In this document: one piece after another, positions 42,535 to 51,179 of the stretch
Numbering within the stretch: the first letter of the stretch is position 1
Layout: the number at the start of each line of letters is the position of its first letter
Assembly (NCBI RefSeq): GCF_029351045.1
Contig: NZ_JARKIN010000001.1
Coordinates: forward strand, 5,611,001 to 5,675,000
DNA: 64,000 nucleotides
DNA from: Streptomyces sp. WMMB303
GTDB taxonomy: Bacteria; Actinomycetota; Actinomycetes; Streptomycetales; Streptomycetaceae
Direction of reading: 5' to 3'
Made by a program: the position numbers and the translations under genes
Notes under the pieces: model-generated
The model's input: only the letters and a program-made list of their open reading frames with translations
Databases searched by the model: none
Told to the model about the DNA's origin: nothing

Positions 42535-43712
42535 GACGGGCTCACTGCTCCTTCCGGTGGGTTCTCCGGGCGGGGGCCGGGGGGCCTCTCCGTCCCGGCG
42601 GGCGGCGGGACGTGCCGGGTTCCGGGGCGGTGCCGGACGGCGTCCGCCGGGCCGGCCTGTGCCGTGGCGCTTCCCCATCGCCCCAGGGCCATCTCCGCGG
42701 TGATGCCGGGACCGAACCCGGCCAGCAGCCCGCGCGCGCCCTCCCCGGGTCCGCCCTCGTCGAACAGCCTGCGGAGGGCGTCCAGGACGACGACGCTGGC
42801 GGTGTTGCCGTACTCCGTCAGCGTGGCCCGGCTGAACCGGAAGGCGTGCTGCGGCACCTCCAGGTACTTCCCCAGGTCCAGCAAGATCCGCGGACCGCCG
42901 GCGTGCACGATGTAGAAGTCCAGCTCGGAGGCGTTCCAGCCGTGCCGGGCCGCCAGTTCGCACAGCGCGGGCGCCAGCGGGCCCATGGTCGAGGGCACCC
43001 GCTTGTCCAGCAGGAAGTGGAAGCCGGTGGAGCGCACGTCGTAGGAGATCCACTCCTCGGTGTCCGGGATCAGGTAGGACCCGTTGCGCAGCAGCCGGAT
43101 GCCCGTTCCGCCCGAGCCTCGGACCACGGCTGCCGCCACCCCGTCCCCGAAGAGGCCGTCCGAGAGCAGCGCGCCGACGCCGACGTCGGTGGGCTGGTAG
43201 CACAGGGAGCAGAACTCGCACGCGACGATCAGCGCGTTGGCCTCGGGGTAGGCCGTGCAGAAGTCCTGTGCCCGGTTGATGGCCGCACCGCCGCCCGCGC
43301 AGCCCAGTTGTGCGATGGGCAGTTGGCGGGTGGTGGAGCGGAACCCCAGCGTGTTGATCAGCCAGGCCGTCAGCGAGGGCATCATGAAGCCGGTGCAGGA
43401 GACGTAGACGATGAGGTCGATCTCCTCGGCCTCCAGTTCGGCGGCGGCCAGCGCCCGGCCGACGACCCGCGGCACCCGGGCCTTGGCCTCCGCCTCGTAG
43501 ACCGAGTTCCGTTCCGCGAAACCCGGATGACGGAGGGTCAGTTCCAGGGGTTGGACGAGATGTCTGGTCCGGACTCCGGTGTTCTCGATCAGCCGCAGCA
43601 CGAGCGGGAGCTGAGGATGTTCCGCGTGCTGGGAACGCGCCAGTGCGAGCGTGTCCGCCATCGTGATCACGTGTGGCGGGACCTGTACAGCAGGTCGGCA
43701 CAGAGTCGCCAT
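42531..43712 (-). CDS. rppA: Type III polyketide synthase, 1,3,6,8-tetrahydroxynaphthalene synthase
   Basis: A 393-residue enzyme from MATLCRPAVQVPPHVITMAD. Cys138 (AQLGCAGGG), His270 (FYIVHAGGPR) and Asn303 (TEYGNTAS) form the triad, and Cys106 (VSCTGF) is the extra Cys typical of THN synthases. The numbering matches RppA exactly, which supports ATG 43712 over the upstream GTG 43742. RppA condenses five malonyl-CoA into THN. The C-terminus is longer than usual by about 30 Pro-rich residues. The sequence GFGPGITAEMALG is conserved. Confidence 0.95.
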   Translation of the reverse strand: MATLCRPAVQVPPHVITMADTLALARSQHAEHPQLPLVLRLIENTGVRTRHLVQPLELTLRHPGFAERNSVYEAEAKARVPRVVGRALAAAELEAEEIDLIVYVSCTGFMMPSLTAWLINTLGFRSTTRQLPIAQLGCAGGGAAINRAQDFCTAYPEANALIVACEFCSLCYQPTDVGVGALLSDGLFGDGVAAAVVRGSGGTGIRLLRNGSYLIPDTEEWISYDVRSTGFHFLLDKRVPSTMGPLAPALCELAARHGWNASELDFYIVHAGGPRILLDLGKYLEVPQHAFRFSRATLTEYGNTASVVVLDALRRLFDEGGPGEGARGLLAGFGPGITAEMALGRWGSATAQAGPADAVRHRPGTRHVPPPAGTERPPGPRPENPPEGAVSPS

Positions 43713-43750
43713 GACAGGCACAACGAGAGGCCGACGCGGCACGATACTCC

Positions 43751-43780
43751 ACTATAGGGTGGGAAATCAATCTCAACCAA
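43751..43780 (-). promoter_or_regulatory. Probable rppA promoter
   Basis: On the minus strand TTGGTT (43780-43775) and TATAGT (43756-43751) are spaced by 18 bp. The predicted start of transcription near 43744 gives a leader of about 32 nt to ATG 43712. It would leave GTG 43742 almost leaderless. Confidence 0.45.
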
Positions 43781-43929
43781 CTCCATAGTAGTCAACTGCC
43801 CCATAAAGGACAGAGGTTGCGTACCCGGCGGCGCGTGCCCGGGAGTCAGCGGTCCGTCCCCCGGGGCGGCGCGGCCGCCCCGGGTAAATCCGTGGCCCGC
43901 ACGGCACCGCCTGTGGAACCGTCCCGCTC

Positions 43930-44703
43930 ATGACGCCCCACAGCACCGGCACCGTCGAGATCACCCGCCTCGCCGACCGGCCCGAACTGACCGGCAGGCT
44001 CGACGAGATCGCCGACGACTGGCCGGCCTTCGTCGCGCACGACCTGGCCGCCGGCACTCTGCTCCCGCGGGTCCCGGAGGACTTCCCGGAGTACTGCGTC
44101 GTCGCCACGGACGGGGACCGCGTCGTCGCACGCGGGTACGGCGTGCCCTTCGACGCCCACTCGGCCGGCCGCGAGGAGACCCCCGACCAGGGGTGGGACA
44201 GGGTGCTGACGTGGGCCTGCGCCGACCGGCGGCGCGGCCGTCCGGCCACGGCGGTGAGCGCGCTGGAGATCACCGTCGACCCGGCACACCGGGGCCGCGG
44301 GCTCTCCTACCGGATGCTGGAAGGACTGCGCGCGGCGGCGCACCGGCAGGGGCACCGGGAACTGGTGGCCCCGGTACGCCCGACGGCCAAGCAGCAGCGG
44401 CCGGATGTGCCGATGGCCGACCACATCGGCGAGTTGCGCGCCGACGGGCTGCCCGCCGATCCGTGGCTGCGGGTACACGTCCGCGTGGGCGGCACCGTGG
44501 AGAAGATCGCGCCCGCCTCCATGACGGTCAGCGCGTCCCTCGCCCGGTGGCGGGAGTGGACGGGCCTGCCGTTCGACCGCGCGGGGGAGGTGCGGGTGCC
44601 GGGTGCGCTGGCGCCGGTGCACTGCGATCCGGTGCGGGGGCACGCCGTCTATGTGGAACCCAACGTCTGGGTCCGGCACCGGTCGGCGGGGCCGAAGGGC
44701 TGA
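43930..44703 (+). CDS. GNAT-family acetyltransferase
   Basis: A 257-residue protein with a single GNAT core. The acetyl-CoA loop is seen as LEITVDPAHRGRGLSYRMLE (about 117-136), then EGLRAAAHRQGHRELVAPVR. The C-terminal third is a longer extension (RVHVRVGGTVEKIAPASMTV) found in some actinobacterial GNATs. No clear Shine-Dalgarno precedes ATG. It is divergent from the rppA operon. Substrate is unknown. Confidence 0.85.
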   Translation: MTPHSTGTVEITRLADRPELTGRLDEIADDWPAFVAHDLAAGTLLPRVPEDFPEYCVVATDGDRVVARGYGVPFDAHSAGREETPDQGWDRVLTWACADRRRGRPATAVSALEITVDPAHRGRGLSYRMLEGLRAAAHRQGHRELVAPVRPTAKQQRPDVPMADHIGELRADGLPADPWLRVHVRVGGTVEKIAPASMTVSASLARWREWTGLPFDRAGEVRVPGALAPVHCDPVRGHAVYVEPNVWVRHRSAGPKG

Positions 44704-44785
44704 CCCGCGGCAGGGCGGGCCGACCGCGGCCGGTGCGGCGGGTACGGCGGGTGCTGTCGATCCGGCGGGCGCAGCCGTCGGCGGC

Positions 44786-45973
44786 TCAGCCGGCCGCCGG
44801 GCGCAGCCGCCACAGCCGCGTCGTCTCGGCGGCCCTGGCCGCGTGCAGGGGCGCCTCCGGGTCCTCCGCCCTGCCGTGCCGGGGCCGCGCGTCCAGCCGG
44901 CCGGCCACCTCCAGTCCGGCCCCGGCGATCCACTCCAGCAACTGCTCGCGGGGGCGCAGGCCCAGGTGCTCGGCGAGGTCGGAGAGGATGAGCCAGCCCT
45001 CGCCGCCGGGGGCGAGCCGCTCGGCCAGCCCCGCGAGGAAGCCCCGGAGCATGCGGCTGTCGGGGTCGTAGACCGCCTGCTCCAGCACGGACGTCGGTTT
45101 GGCGGGCACCCACGGAGGGTTGCAGACCACGAGGTCGGCGCGCCCGGCGTCCGGGGATGGGAACAGGTCGGAGCGTACGACCTCGACCGCCTGCGCCACG
45201 CCGAGCCGCGCCGCGTTCTCGCGCGCGCACTCCACCGCCCGCTCGCCCAGATCGGTGGCGATCACCCGGCCCACTCCGCGCCGGGCCAGCACCGCGGCCA
45301 GCACGCCTGTCCCGGTGCCGACGTCGAAGGCCAGCAGCCCGGCAGCCGGCCGGTCCGGCAGCGGAGCCCGCGCGACCAGGTCGACGTATTCGCCGCGCAC
45401 CGGCGAGAACACCCCGTGGTAGGGGTGGATCCGGTCGCCGCCCAGCGCGTCGACGGGCACCCCGTTGCGCCACCACTCGTACGCGCCGAGCACGCCCTGC
45501 AGTTCGCGCAGCGACACCAGCGCCACGTCGCCCACGGCGCCGGGCGCGCCGTAGGCCGCCACACAGGCGGGGCCCACCTCGGGCGCGCGGCGCAGCGGCA
45601 CGGCCCACGAGCCGCCGGGTGCGGTCTCCAGCGGGACCAGCAGCATGCCGAGGATCCGGGCACGGCGCGAGCGGGCCTGCCGGTGGAGGTGGAAGCCCTC
45701 CAGGGGGGTGGCCCCCGGTTTGGGCTGCTTGCGGTCCACCCGGCGGCCGAGCGCCGCCAGCAGTTGCCGGGCGCCGTGGTAGTCGCCGCGCCACAGCAGC
45801 GCGGTCCCCTCGCAGACCAGCTTGTAGGCGAGGTCGGCGGCCATCCGGTCGTCGGCGACGGCGATCCGCCGCGGCGGCCGGGCCCTGCTCTCCGACCGCC
45901 ACGCGGCGGTCCGCTCGCGGCCTCCCTCGTCCCACCGGACGGTGCCGTCCCCGGCCTCTGGCTGTGCGTTCAC
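44786..45973 (-). CDS. Methyltransferase with NPPY-type motif (HemK/RsmC-like)
   Basis: About 395 residues from GTG 45973. Motif I is LLAFDVGTGTGVLAAVLAR and motif IV is ADLVVCNPPWVPAKPT. The NPPW form indicates methylation of a planar amide or exocyclic nitrogen (Gln of release factors, or an rRNA guanine/adenine). A 190-residue N-terminal region precedes the catalytic domain. The start is uncertain: no strong ribosome binding site is seen. Confidence 0.83.
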   Translation of the reverse strand: MNAQPEAGDGTVRWDEGGRERTAAWRSESRARPPRRIAVADDRMAADLAYKLVCEGTALLWRGDYHGARQLLAALGRRVDRKQPKPGATPLEGFHLHRQARSRRARILGMLLVPLETAPGGSWAVPLRRAPEVGPACVAAYGAPGAVGDVALVSLRELQGVLGAYEWWRNGVPVDALGGDRIHPYHGVFSPVRGEYVDLVARAPLPDRPAAGLLAFDVGTGTGVLAAVLARRGVGRVIATDLGERAVECARENAARLGVAQAVEVVRSDLFPSPDAGRADLVVCNPPWVPAKPTSVLEQAVYDPDSRMLRGFLAGLAERLAPGGEGWLILSDLAEHLGLRPREQLLEWIAGAGLEVAGRLDARPRHGRAEDPEAPLHAARAAETTRLWRLRPAAG

Positions 45974-46191
45974 CGGACAACCGTAACCGCGCCCGCCGGT
46001 GCCCCCTCCGCCGCCGCCGGGCACCGGCCCCCGCGGCGCCCCGAAGGACCGTCGGGCGATCGTGTGAAATGGACTGACCAGCCGGTTCGGCGCAGCCGGG
46101 GACGGCGGGGAACCGGCTGATCACGGCATACGTTGACGGGTGTACCGGAGCCGACCCGGCCGGTAGAGCCGTACACGACGGAGGCAGGACC

Positions 46192-46425
46192 ATGGCAGGC
46201 TTTCTCGACCGCGCCAAGGAGCAGGCTCAGCGGGGCATCGCGCAGGGCAAGGAGAAGGTGGGGGAGGTCCAGGCCCAGCGCGCCGGCAACGACCTGCTGC
46301 GCCGCCTGGGGGCCGCCTACTACGCGGAGCAGCAGGGCACCGGTTCTGCGCAGGAGGTCCAGCGGGCGCTCGCCGCCGTCCAGGAGCACGTGGCGCAGAA
46401 CGGCGACGACTTCCTCAGGAGCTGA
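46192..46425 (+). CDS. Small helical hypothetical protein
   Basis: A 77-residue amphipathic, charged protein (FLDRAKEQAQRGIAQGKEKV, then LRRLGAAYYAEQQGTGSAQE), almost wholly helical by eye. A GGAGG 8 nt before ATG supports it. Similar short proteins occur in many streptomycetes; function is unknown. A hairpin terminator follows. Confidence 0.78.
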   Translation: MAGFLDRAKEQAQRGIAQGKEKVGEVQAQRAGNDLLRRLGAAYYAEQQGTGSAQEVQRALAAVQEHVAQNGDDFLRS

Positions 46426-46433
46426 GGCCACCG

Positions 46434-46474
46434 GGCTCGGGCCGCTCCTCACCGGCCGAGGGGCGGCCCGAGCC
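46434..46474. terminator. Bidirectional terminator
   Basis: 12-bp perfect arms GGCTCGGGCCGC and GCGGCCCGAGCC between the small protein gene and the convergent Nudix gene. Confidence 0.78.
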
Positions 46475-46477
46475 GGC

Positions 46478-47008
46478 TCACCCGAAGCGGACGCGGTGGA
46501 GCATCAGCAGCGCCGCGGCCATGTTCGCCGCGGGGACCTCGCCCGCGGCGATGAGGTCGGGCACCTCCTTGAGCGGGACCCATTCGCGCTTCTCGGACTC
46601 GAAGTCGTCCTCCGGAGGGCCCACGTAGTCGGCCCCCGGCGACCAGTACATGTGGTGCCGGGCGTCGGTGAGTCCGTTGGACGGCTCGACGGTCATCAGG
46701 TGACGGAGCGGTCCGGGGCGCCAGCCGGTCTCCTCCAGCATCTCCCGGGCCGCCGCCTCGACCAGATCCTCGCCCTCCTCGACGACGCCCGCCGCCAGCT
46801 CCCACCCCCAGCTGTCCGTGATGAAGCGGTGCCGCCACAGCAGCAGCACCTCGTTGCGCTCGTTGACCGCGGTCGCCGCGGCGACGGGCCGCAGTCGGAT
46901 CAGGTAGTGATCCAGGTGGCGCCCGTTCGGCAGTTCCACATCCGCCAGATTCACCCGAAGCCACTGGTTCTCGTACACAGTGTGTTCACCCAGGTTCTTC
47001 CATCGCAC
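46478..47008 (-). CDS. Nudix hydrolase (ADP-ribose pyrophosphatase type)
   Basis: A 176-residue protein with an intact Nudix box, G-x5-E-x7-REUXEE-x-G, seen as GVVEEGEDLVEAAAREMLEE followed by TGW. It cleaves nucleoside-diphosphate-linked compounds with Mg2+. The N-terminal strand region (TVYENQWLRVNLADVELPNG) is like ADP-ribose/GDP-mannose type members. GTG 47008 has GGAAGGGGG 7 nt upstream and is preferred over GTG 47041. Confidence 0.9.
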   Translation of the reverse strand: MRWKNLGEHTVYENQWLRVNLADVELPNGRHLDHYLIRLRPVAAATAVNERNEVLLLWRHRFITDSWGWELAAGVVEEGEDLVEAAAREMLEETGWRPGPLRHLMTVEPSNGLTDARHHMYWSPGADYVGPPEDDFESEKREWVPLKEVPDLIAAGEVPAANMAAALLMLHRVRFG

Positions 47009-47093
47009 GTATGTGCCCCCTTCCCGACGGAGGTTGGGCACATCCCAGCATGTCGTGCGCTCCCGCTGACAGGGGCGCAGTGTGCGCCCCGGC

Positions 47094-48449
47094 TCAGAAC
47101 GGCACGCTCAGCGAGTCCTCGATGAGCTTCGCCGCTTCGACCGCCGAAGTCCCGGGGTGCTGCTCCAGCCGCTTCCTGACCCTGCGCATGCGCCCGCGCA
47201 GCCGCTGCGACTCGATGCCCTGCGCGGTGTCCACCATCTGCGCGGCGGTGACCGCGGCGCGTTCGGGTTCCCCGGCGTGCAGCGCCACGTCGGTGAGGGT
47301 GGCGAGCCGATTGACCCGACCGCGGGCGTGCGCGGGCGCGCGCGCCGCCCGCTGGGCGTACTCGGCAGCCGCGGACAGCTCTCCCAGGAGGATCAACGCC
47401 TCGGCCAACCGCACCTCGACCAGCCCCGGTTGGACGTAGCTGGTCTCCTCGGGCTCCTCCTCGGGGCGGATGCGCTCGGAGTACGCCTCGGCCCGGCGCA
47501 TGCAGGCGTGCGCGCTGCGCCGGTCCCCGAGCCGGGCGTACGCACCGGCCTGCATCGCGTACACATCCGTGGCGAGCGCGGCGCTGATGCGCGGACCCGT
47601 GGTGCGCAGCAGCGCCTCGGAACAGGCGAGCGCGTGCCGGGTGTCGCCGAGGAACAGCGCCTGATTGACGAGGAGAGCGACCACGTAGCCGCCGAAGACC
47701 AGGTCGCCGGACGCCTTGCCCAGCCGCAGCGCCTGGTGGAAGTAGCGCTGGGCCAGCCCTTGCGCGTCGGCGTCGTAGGCGCAGATACCGCTGATGGCCG
47801 CCAGCGAGCCGGCGGCACGGCACAGCGCCCGGCCGATGGTGTCGTCGTAGCTGCCGCGCAGCAGCGGGGCGACCTCACCGTGCAGGAAGCCGACCACCCG
47901 GCCGCGGGTGGCGACTCCCCCGGCGTTGCGGTACAGATGCTCGTAGTGGCCGCGGGCGGCGTGCAGTACGCCCACATCCGCGCCGGTGACCTCGGCGCCG
48001 CCGGTGCGCGAGACGTCCCGGTCCTCGGGCGGGTTCTCCCATTCCCACACCGGTGCGACAGCGGCGCCGCCGGTCAGCAGGGCGGGGCCGAGCCGGTCCC
48101 CGTGCACCCGGTCGGAGCGCCACAGGGAGGCCGCGCGCTCCACGAACCGGTCCAGGCCGGCCGCCTCGGAGCCGAGCGCGGGCCCGGGAAGCCGGCCGTC
48201 CGTCGGGACATCCATGCCGATGTCACTGAGTGTGAGGGTTCTGTCGAGCTGGTGCCCGAGGATCTCACAGATCAACTCGGGGACCCTGCCACGTGGCCGT
48301 TGTCCCTTCAACCAGCGCGCCACGGCCGTGTGATCGTAACGCAGGGTTATCCCTGCTTGGTCGCCTAATCGATTGATTCTCGCCGCAAGACCGGCTCGGG
48401 ACATCCCTGCCTGGTCAAGGAGCGCGTCCAGCTGGCTGTTGGGCTCCAT
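47094..48449 (-). CDS. HTH/TPR transcriptional regulator (NsdA-like type)
   Basis: A 451-residue protein. An XRE-like N-terminal helix-turn-helix (SRAGLAARINRLGDQAG, then YDHTAVARWLKGQRPRGRVP) is followed by a long helical-repeat domain (for example AYARLGDRRSAHACMRRAEA). This architecture is widespread in Streptomyces; NsdA, a differentiation regulator, is one example. GGAGGG 4 nt before ATG 48449 supports the start. A perfect 11-bp-arm palindrome 48 bp upstream is the probable operator. It is divergent from a second member of the family. Confidence 0.88.
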   Translation of the reverse strand: MEPNSQLDALLDQAGMSRAGLAARINRLGDQAGITLRYDHTAVARWLKGQRPRGRVPELICEILGHQLDRTLTLSDIGMDVPTDGRLPGPALGSEAAGLDRFVERAASLWRSDRVHGDRLGPALLTGGAAVAPVWEWENPPEDRDVSRTGGAEVTGADVGVLHAARGHYEHLYRNAGGVATRGRVVGFLHGEVAPLLRGSYDDTIGRALCRAAGSLAAISGICAYDADAQGLAQRYFHQALRLGKASGDLVFGGYVVALLVNQALFLGDTRHALACSEALLRTTGPRISAALATDVYAMQAGAYARLGDRRSAHACMRRAEAYSERIRPEEEPEETSYVQPGLVEVRLAEALILLGELSAAAEYAQRAARAPAHARGRVNRLATLTDVALHAGEPERAAVTAAQMVDTAQGIESQRLRGRMRRVRKRLEQHPGTSAVEAAKLIEDSLSVPF

Positions 48450-48496
48450 GCCGCCCTCCGTCGGGTCCAACGTGTCGTTTCGCAGAGTAATGGACC

Positions 48497-48521
48497 TGCT
48501 TTCACACGGGGTGTGAAAGCA
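48497..48521. promoter_or_regulatory. Perfect palindrome between two divergent regulators
   Basis: TGCTTTCACAC (48497-48507) and GTGTGAAAGCA (48511-48521) around GGG. It lies 48 bp upstream of the regulator ending at 47094 and 179 bp upstream of the one starting at 48700. Confidence 0.7.
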
Positions 48522-48699
48522 CCACGCAGTCGTGCGCCCGGCACATGCTCCCGCAGCGGGAAGCGATGCGGTTCCCTGAAAACGTCCGGGTGCATGACAG
48601 CACATCAAGCACACGGAGAGCTACGGAAAGACATCACCTGATTCCGGAAGTGAGGCAGAACAGTGAACGACCCCCTCCGGTTCCACCCCAGGAACAACC

Positions 48700-50436
48700 A
48701 TGCGACCCGCTGACCCCGTACGCGTCACGGCGTCCCCGAGCACCGGTTCCCGCATCCGCACCCCCAACCGCGCGCTGCGCGCCCTGCTGGAGGAGAGCGA
48801 GTGGACGCAGGCGGCGTTCGCGCGGGCTCTGGCTCGTCTCGGCGCCGAGGTCGGCATCCACCTCCGGTACGACAGAACTTCAGTCGCCCACTGGCTGCGC
48901 GGCAGCCGCCCCGACCCCCGGGTGCAACACCTGATGGCGGAGGCGCTCTCGCGCCGCCTCGGCCGCCGGATCACGGTGGCGGACCTGGGCATGCTCGGTG
49001 CGCGCGGCTGCCGCCCCGGCACGGCGGCCCGCCCGCGCGGCGACAGCGGCGGCGGGGACGACACCTCCGACCCGGCGGAGGAAGGACCACGGCCGGCTGC
49101 CGGACCCGCACCGACCGGGCACCGGGAGCGGCTCCGGGAGCAGCGCGGCTCCGGCGCCCCGGCGGCCGACACCGAGGCCCTGGCAGGGGGCCGGGAACAT
49201 CCGGTGGACGCCCGCCTGTTCGGCCTCGGCAGGCCGTTGGCCCCGGCCGACCAGCTCACCGCGCTCACCGCGCCGGTGATCCCGCCGCCCCGCGCGGACA
49301 CCCCGCCCCCGGCGCCGTACAGCCTGCGGCTGCTCACCGAAGCGGCACCCGGGCACCGGGACGGCCGTGCGGACGATGCCCCGCCGGACCCGGGCGGCGA
49401 TCCGGCCGCAGACGAACCTGCCACCGCACCGGGTTCCCCCACGCCGGCGCCGCTGCCCGGTGCCCGGAACGGCTGCACGGCCCGCGGCTCCCGCTCCGTG
49501 CGCACCCCCGAGCCGGGCCAGGTCGCCTCGGTCCACGAGCACGCCCGGTTCTTCGCGCTGCAGGCCGACCGGTACGGCGGCGGTCATATCCGCACCCCGC
49601 TCGCCGCCTGCCTCTCGGGGCTCGTCCGCTCGCTGCGCCGCGGCGAGGAGGGCGTGCACCAGCGCGGCATCCAGGCGGGGGCCGCACGGCTCAGCTTCCT
49701 GCTGGCCCGGGTCTATGTGGACGAGCAGCGGCACGGGCTCGCCCAGCGCGCGTTCCTCACCGCGGCGGAACTCGCCGCGGAGGCCGCGGACCCGGAGGGG
49801 GTCGCGCTGGCCCGCCGGGCCCTCAGCTCGCAGGCGCACCAGCTGGGGCACCCGCGCGAGAGCCTGCTGCTCGCCCGGGCGGCCCTGGCCGCGGCGCCCG
49901 CGGACACCGACCCCTCGGCGCGCGCGTTCCTGTATGCCGGACTGGCCGTCGCGGACGCGGCCTGCGGTCGGGAGGGCCGGGCGCTGGAGGCACTGGAGCG
50001 CGCCGAGCGGCAACTGGCCCGGTCCCCGGTGGATCTGACCACCGGCCCGGAGAGCCCCACCGGAGAGCCCGTCGGCACGTATCGGAGTGCGGCGCTGCGC
50101 TACCAGGCCGGCCAGGTGCGGGCGGCGCTGGGCGACCGCGAAGGCGCCATCGACGACCTGCGCGCCTCGCTGCACGCCCGGCCCGCGAGCGAGCGCCGCA
50201 CCCGCGCCGTGTGCCAGGCGGAACTGGCCGAACTGCTGCTCTCCCGCGGCCGGCTGGAGGAGGCGTGCGCCGCGTGGACCGGATTCCTCGAGGTGTCCGC
50301 GCAGGTCCGCTCCGGCCGGGTACGGGCGGCCCGCTCCCGGATACCGGGGCTGCTGCGGCCCTACGGGCGGGACCCCCGGGTGCGGGACCTCCTCGTACAG
50401 GTGATCCCCGCCGCGGGTGCGGCCCGGCGCGGCTAG
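48700..50436 (+). CDS. HTH/TPR transcriptional regulator, second copy of the family
   Basis: A 578-residue protein. Its N-terminal HTH (WTQAAFARALARLGAEVGIH, then YDRTSVAHWLRGSRPDPRVQ) is clearly related to that of the divergent neighbour. A 150-residue Pro/Gly/Asp-rich linker (about 105-265) follows, then a helical-repeat domain (ARLSFLLARVYVDEQRHGLA). ATG 48700 lacks a strong ribosome binding site. Function is unknown; it may act with or against the neighbour at the shared palindrome. Confidence 0.85.
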   Translation: MRPADPVRVTASPSTGSRIRTPNRALRALLEESEWTQAAFARALARLGAEVGIHLRYDRTSVAHWLRGSRPDPRVQHLMAEALSRRLGRRITVADLGMLGARGCRPGTAARPRGDSGGGDDTSDPAEEGPRPAAGPAPTGHRERLREQRGSGAPAADTEALAGGREHPVDARLFGLGRPLAPADQLTALTAPVIPPPRADTPPPAPYSLRLLTEAAPGHRDGRADDAPPDPGGDPAADEPATAPGSPTPAPLPGARNGCTARGSRSVRTPEPGQVASVHEHARFFALQADRYGGGHIRTPLAACLSGLVRSLRRGEEGVHQRGIQAGAARLSFLLARVYVDEQRHGLAQRAFLTAAELAAEAADPEGVALARRALSSQAHQLGHPRESLLLARAALAAAPADTDPSARAFLYAGLAVADAACGREGRALEALERAERQLARSPVDLTTGPESPTGEPVGTYRSAALRYQAGQVRAALGDREGAIDDLRASLHARPASERRTRAVCQAELAELLLSRGRLEEACAAWTGFLEVSAQVRSGRVRAARSRIPGLLRPYGRDPRVRDLLVQVIPAAGAARRG

Positions 50437-50510
50437 AAGCGGCGCCGCAACGGGTATGTCCCCGGGACAGGTTCCGGCCACGGCCGGACACCCGGCAGCC
50501 GGAGGCGAGC

Positions 50511-51101
50511 ATGGCCACACCCATCACCGCGACCGCGTTCGTCCGGGCCCTCCGGAAAGAGGGGGCCCGGGTCGAGGAGGTCCGGGACTGGCGCAACCAC
50601 AACCGCAACCAGCAGGGGCCGTGGGGCCCGGTGCACGGTGTCGTGATCCACCACACCGTCACCAGCGGCTCGTCCGCGACGGTCGATCTGATCTACGACG
50701 GCCGCCAGGACCTGCCGGGACCGCTCGCCCACGGCTGCGTCACCAAGGACGGCACCGTGCATCTGACCGGCCACGGCCGGGCCAACCACGCGGGCTCCGG
50801 CGACGACGACGTGCTGCGCGCCGTTGTCGCCGAGCGCGCCACCCCGCGGCCGAACCAGCAGAACACCGACGGGAACCGGTACTTCTACGGCTTCGAGTGC
50901 GAGAACCTCGGAGACGGCGAGGACCCGTGGCCGGAGGAGCAGCTGGAGGCGATCGTGCGGGCCGCGGCAGCGCTGTGCCGGCACCACGACTGGGGCGCCC
51001 GGTCGGTCATCGGCCACCTGGAGTGGACGGACCAGAAGAGCGACCCCCGCGGCTTCACCATGGACGCCCTGCGGGAGCGGATCGAAGAGCGCCTGAAGTG
51101 A
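50511..51101 (+). CDS. N-acetylmuramoyl-L-alanine amidase (amidase_2/PGRP type)
   Basis: A 196-residue single-domain amidase. Zinc ligands are suggested by VVIHHTVTSG (about 45-54) and VIGHLEWTDQKSDPRG (about 168-183), with the catalytic region FYGFECENLGDGEDPWPEEQ. It cleaves the lactyl-Ala bond of peptidoglycan. There is no signal peptide, so it may act inside the cell or be exported unconventionally (some relatives are phage endolysins). GGAGG 6 nt before ATG 50511. Confidence 0.9.
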   Translation: MATPITATAFVRALRKEGARVEEVRDWRNHNRNQQGPWGPVHGVVIHHTVTSGSSATVDLIYDGRQDLPGPLAHGCVTKDGTVHLTGHGRANHAGSGDDDVLRAVVAERATPRPNQQNTDGNRYFYGFECENLGDGEDPWPEEQLEAIVRAAAALCRHHDWGARSVIGHLEWTDQKSDPRGFTMDALRERIEERLK

Positions 51102-51179
51102 CCGGCCCCGCGGTGTCCCCGCGGCCGGGAGGTGAGCCGGAGTCCGCTGACGCCTGAGCCCGGCCGCCACAATGGAGGG

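Noticed and set aside
43713..43742. Upstream GTG 43742 as the rppA start
   Set aside because: It would add 10 residues before MATLCRPA and begin about 2 nt after the predicted transcription start. Catalytic residue numbers match RppA exactly with ATG 43712.
44193..46120. Plus-strand frames opposite the NPPW methyltransferase
   Set aside because: Shadow frames; the minus strand has complete methyltransferase motifs.
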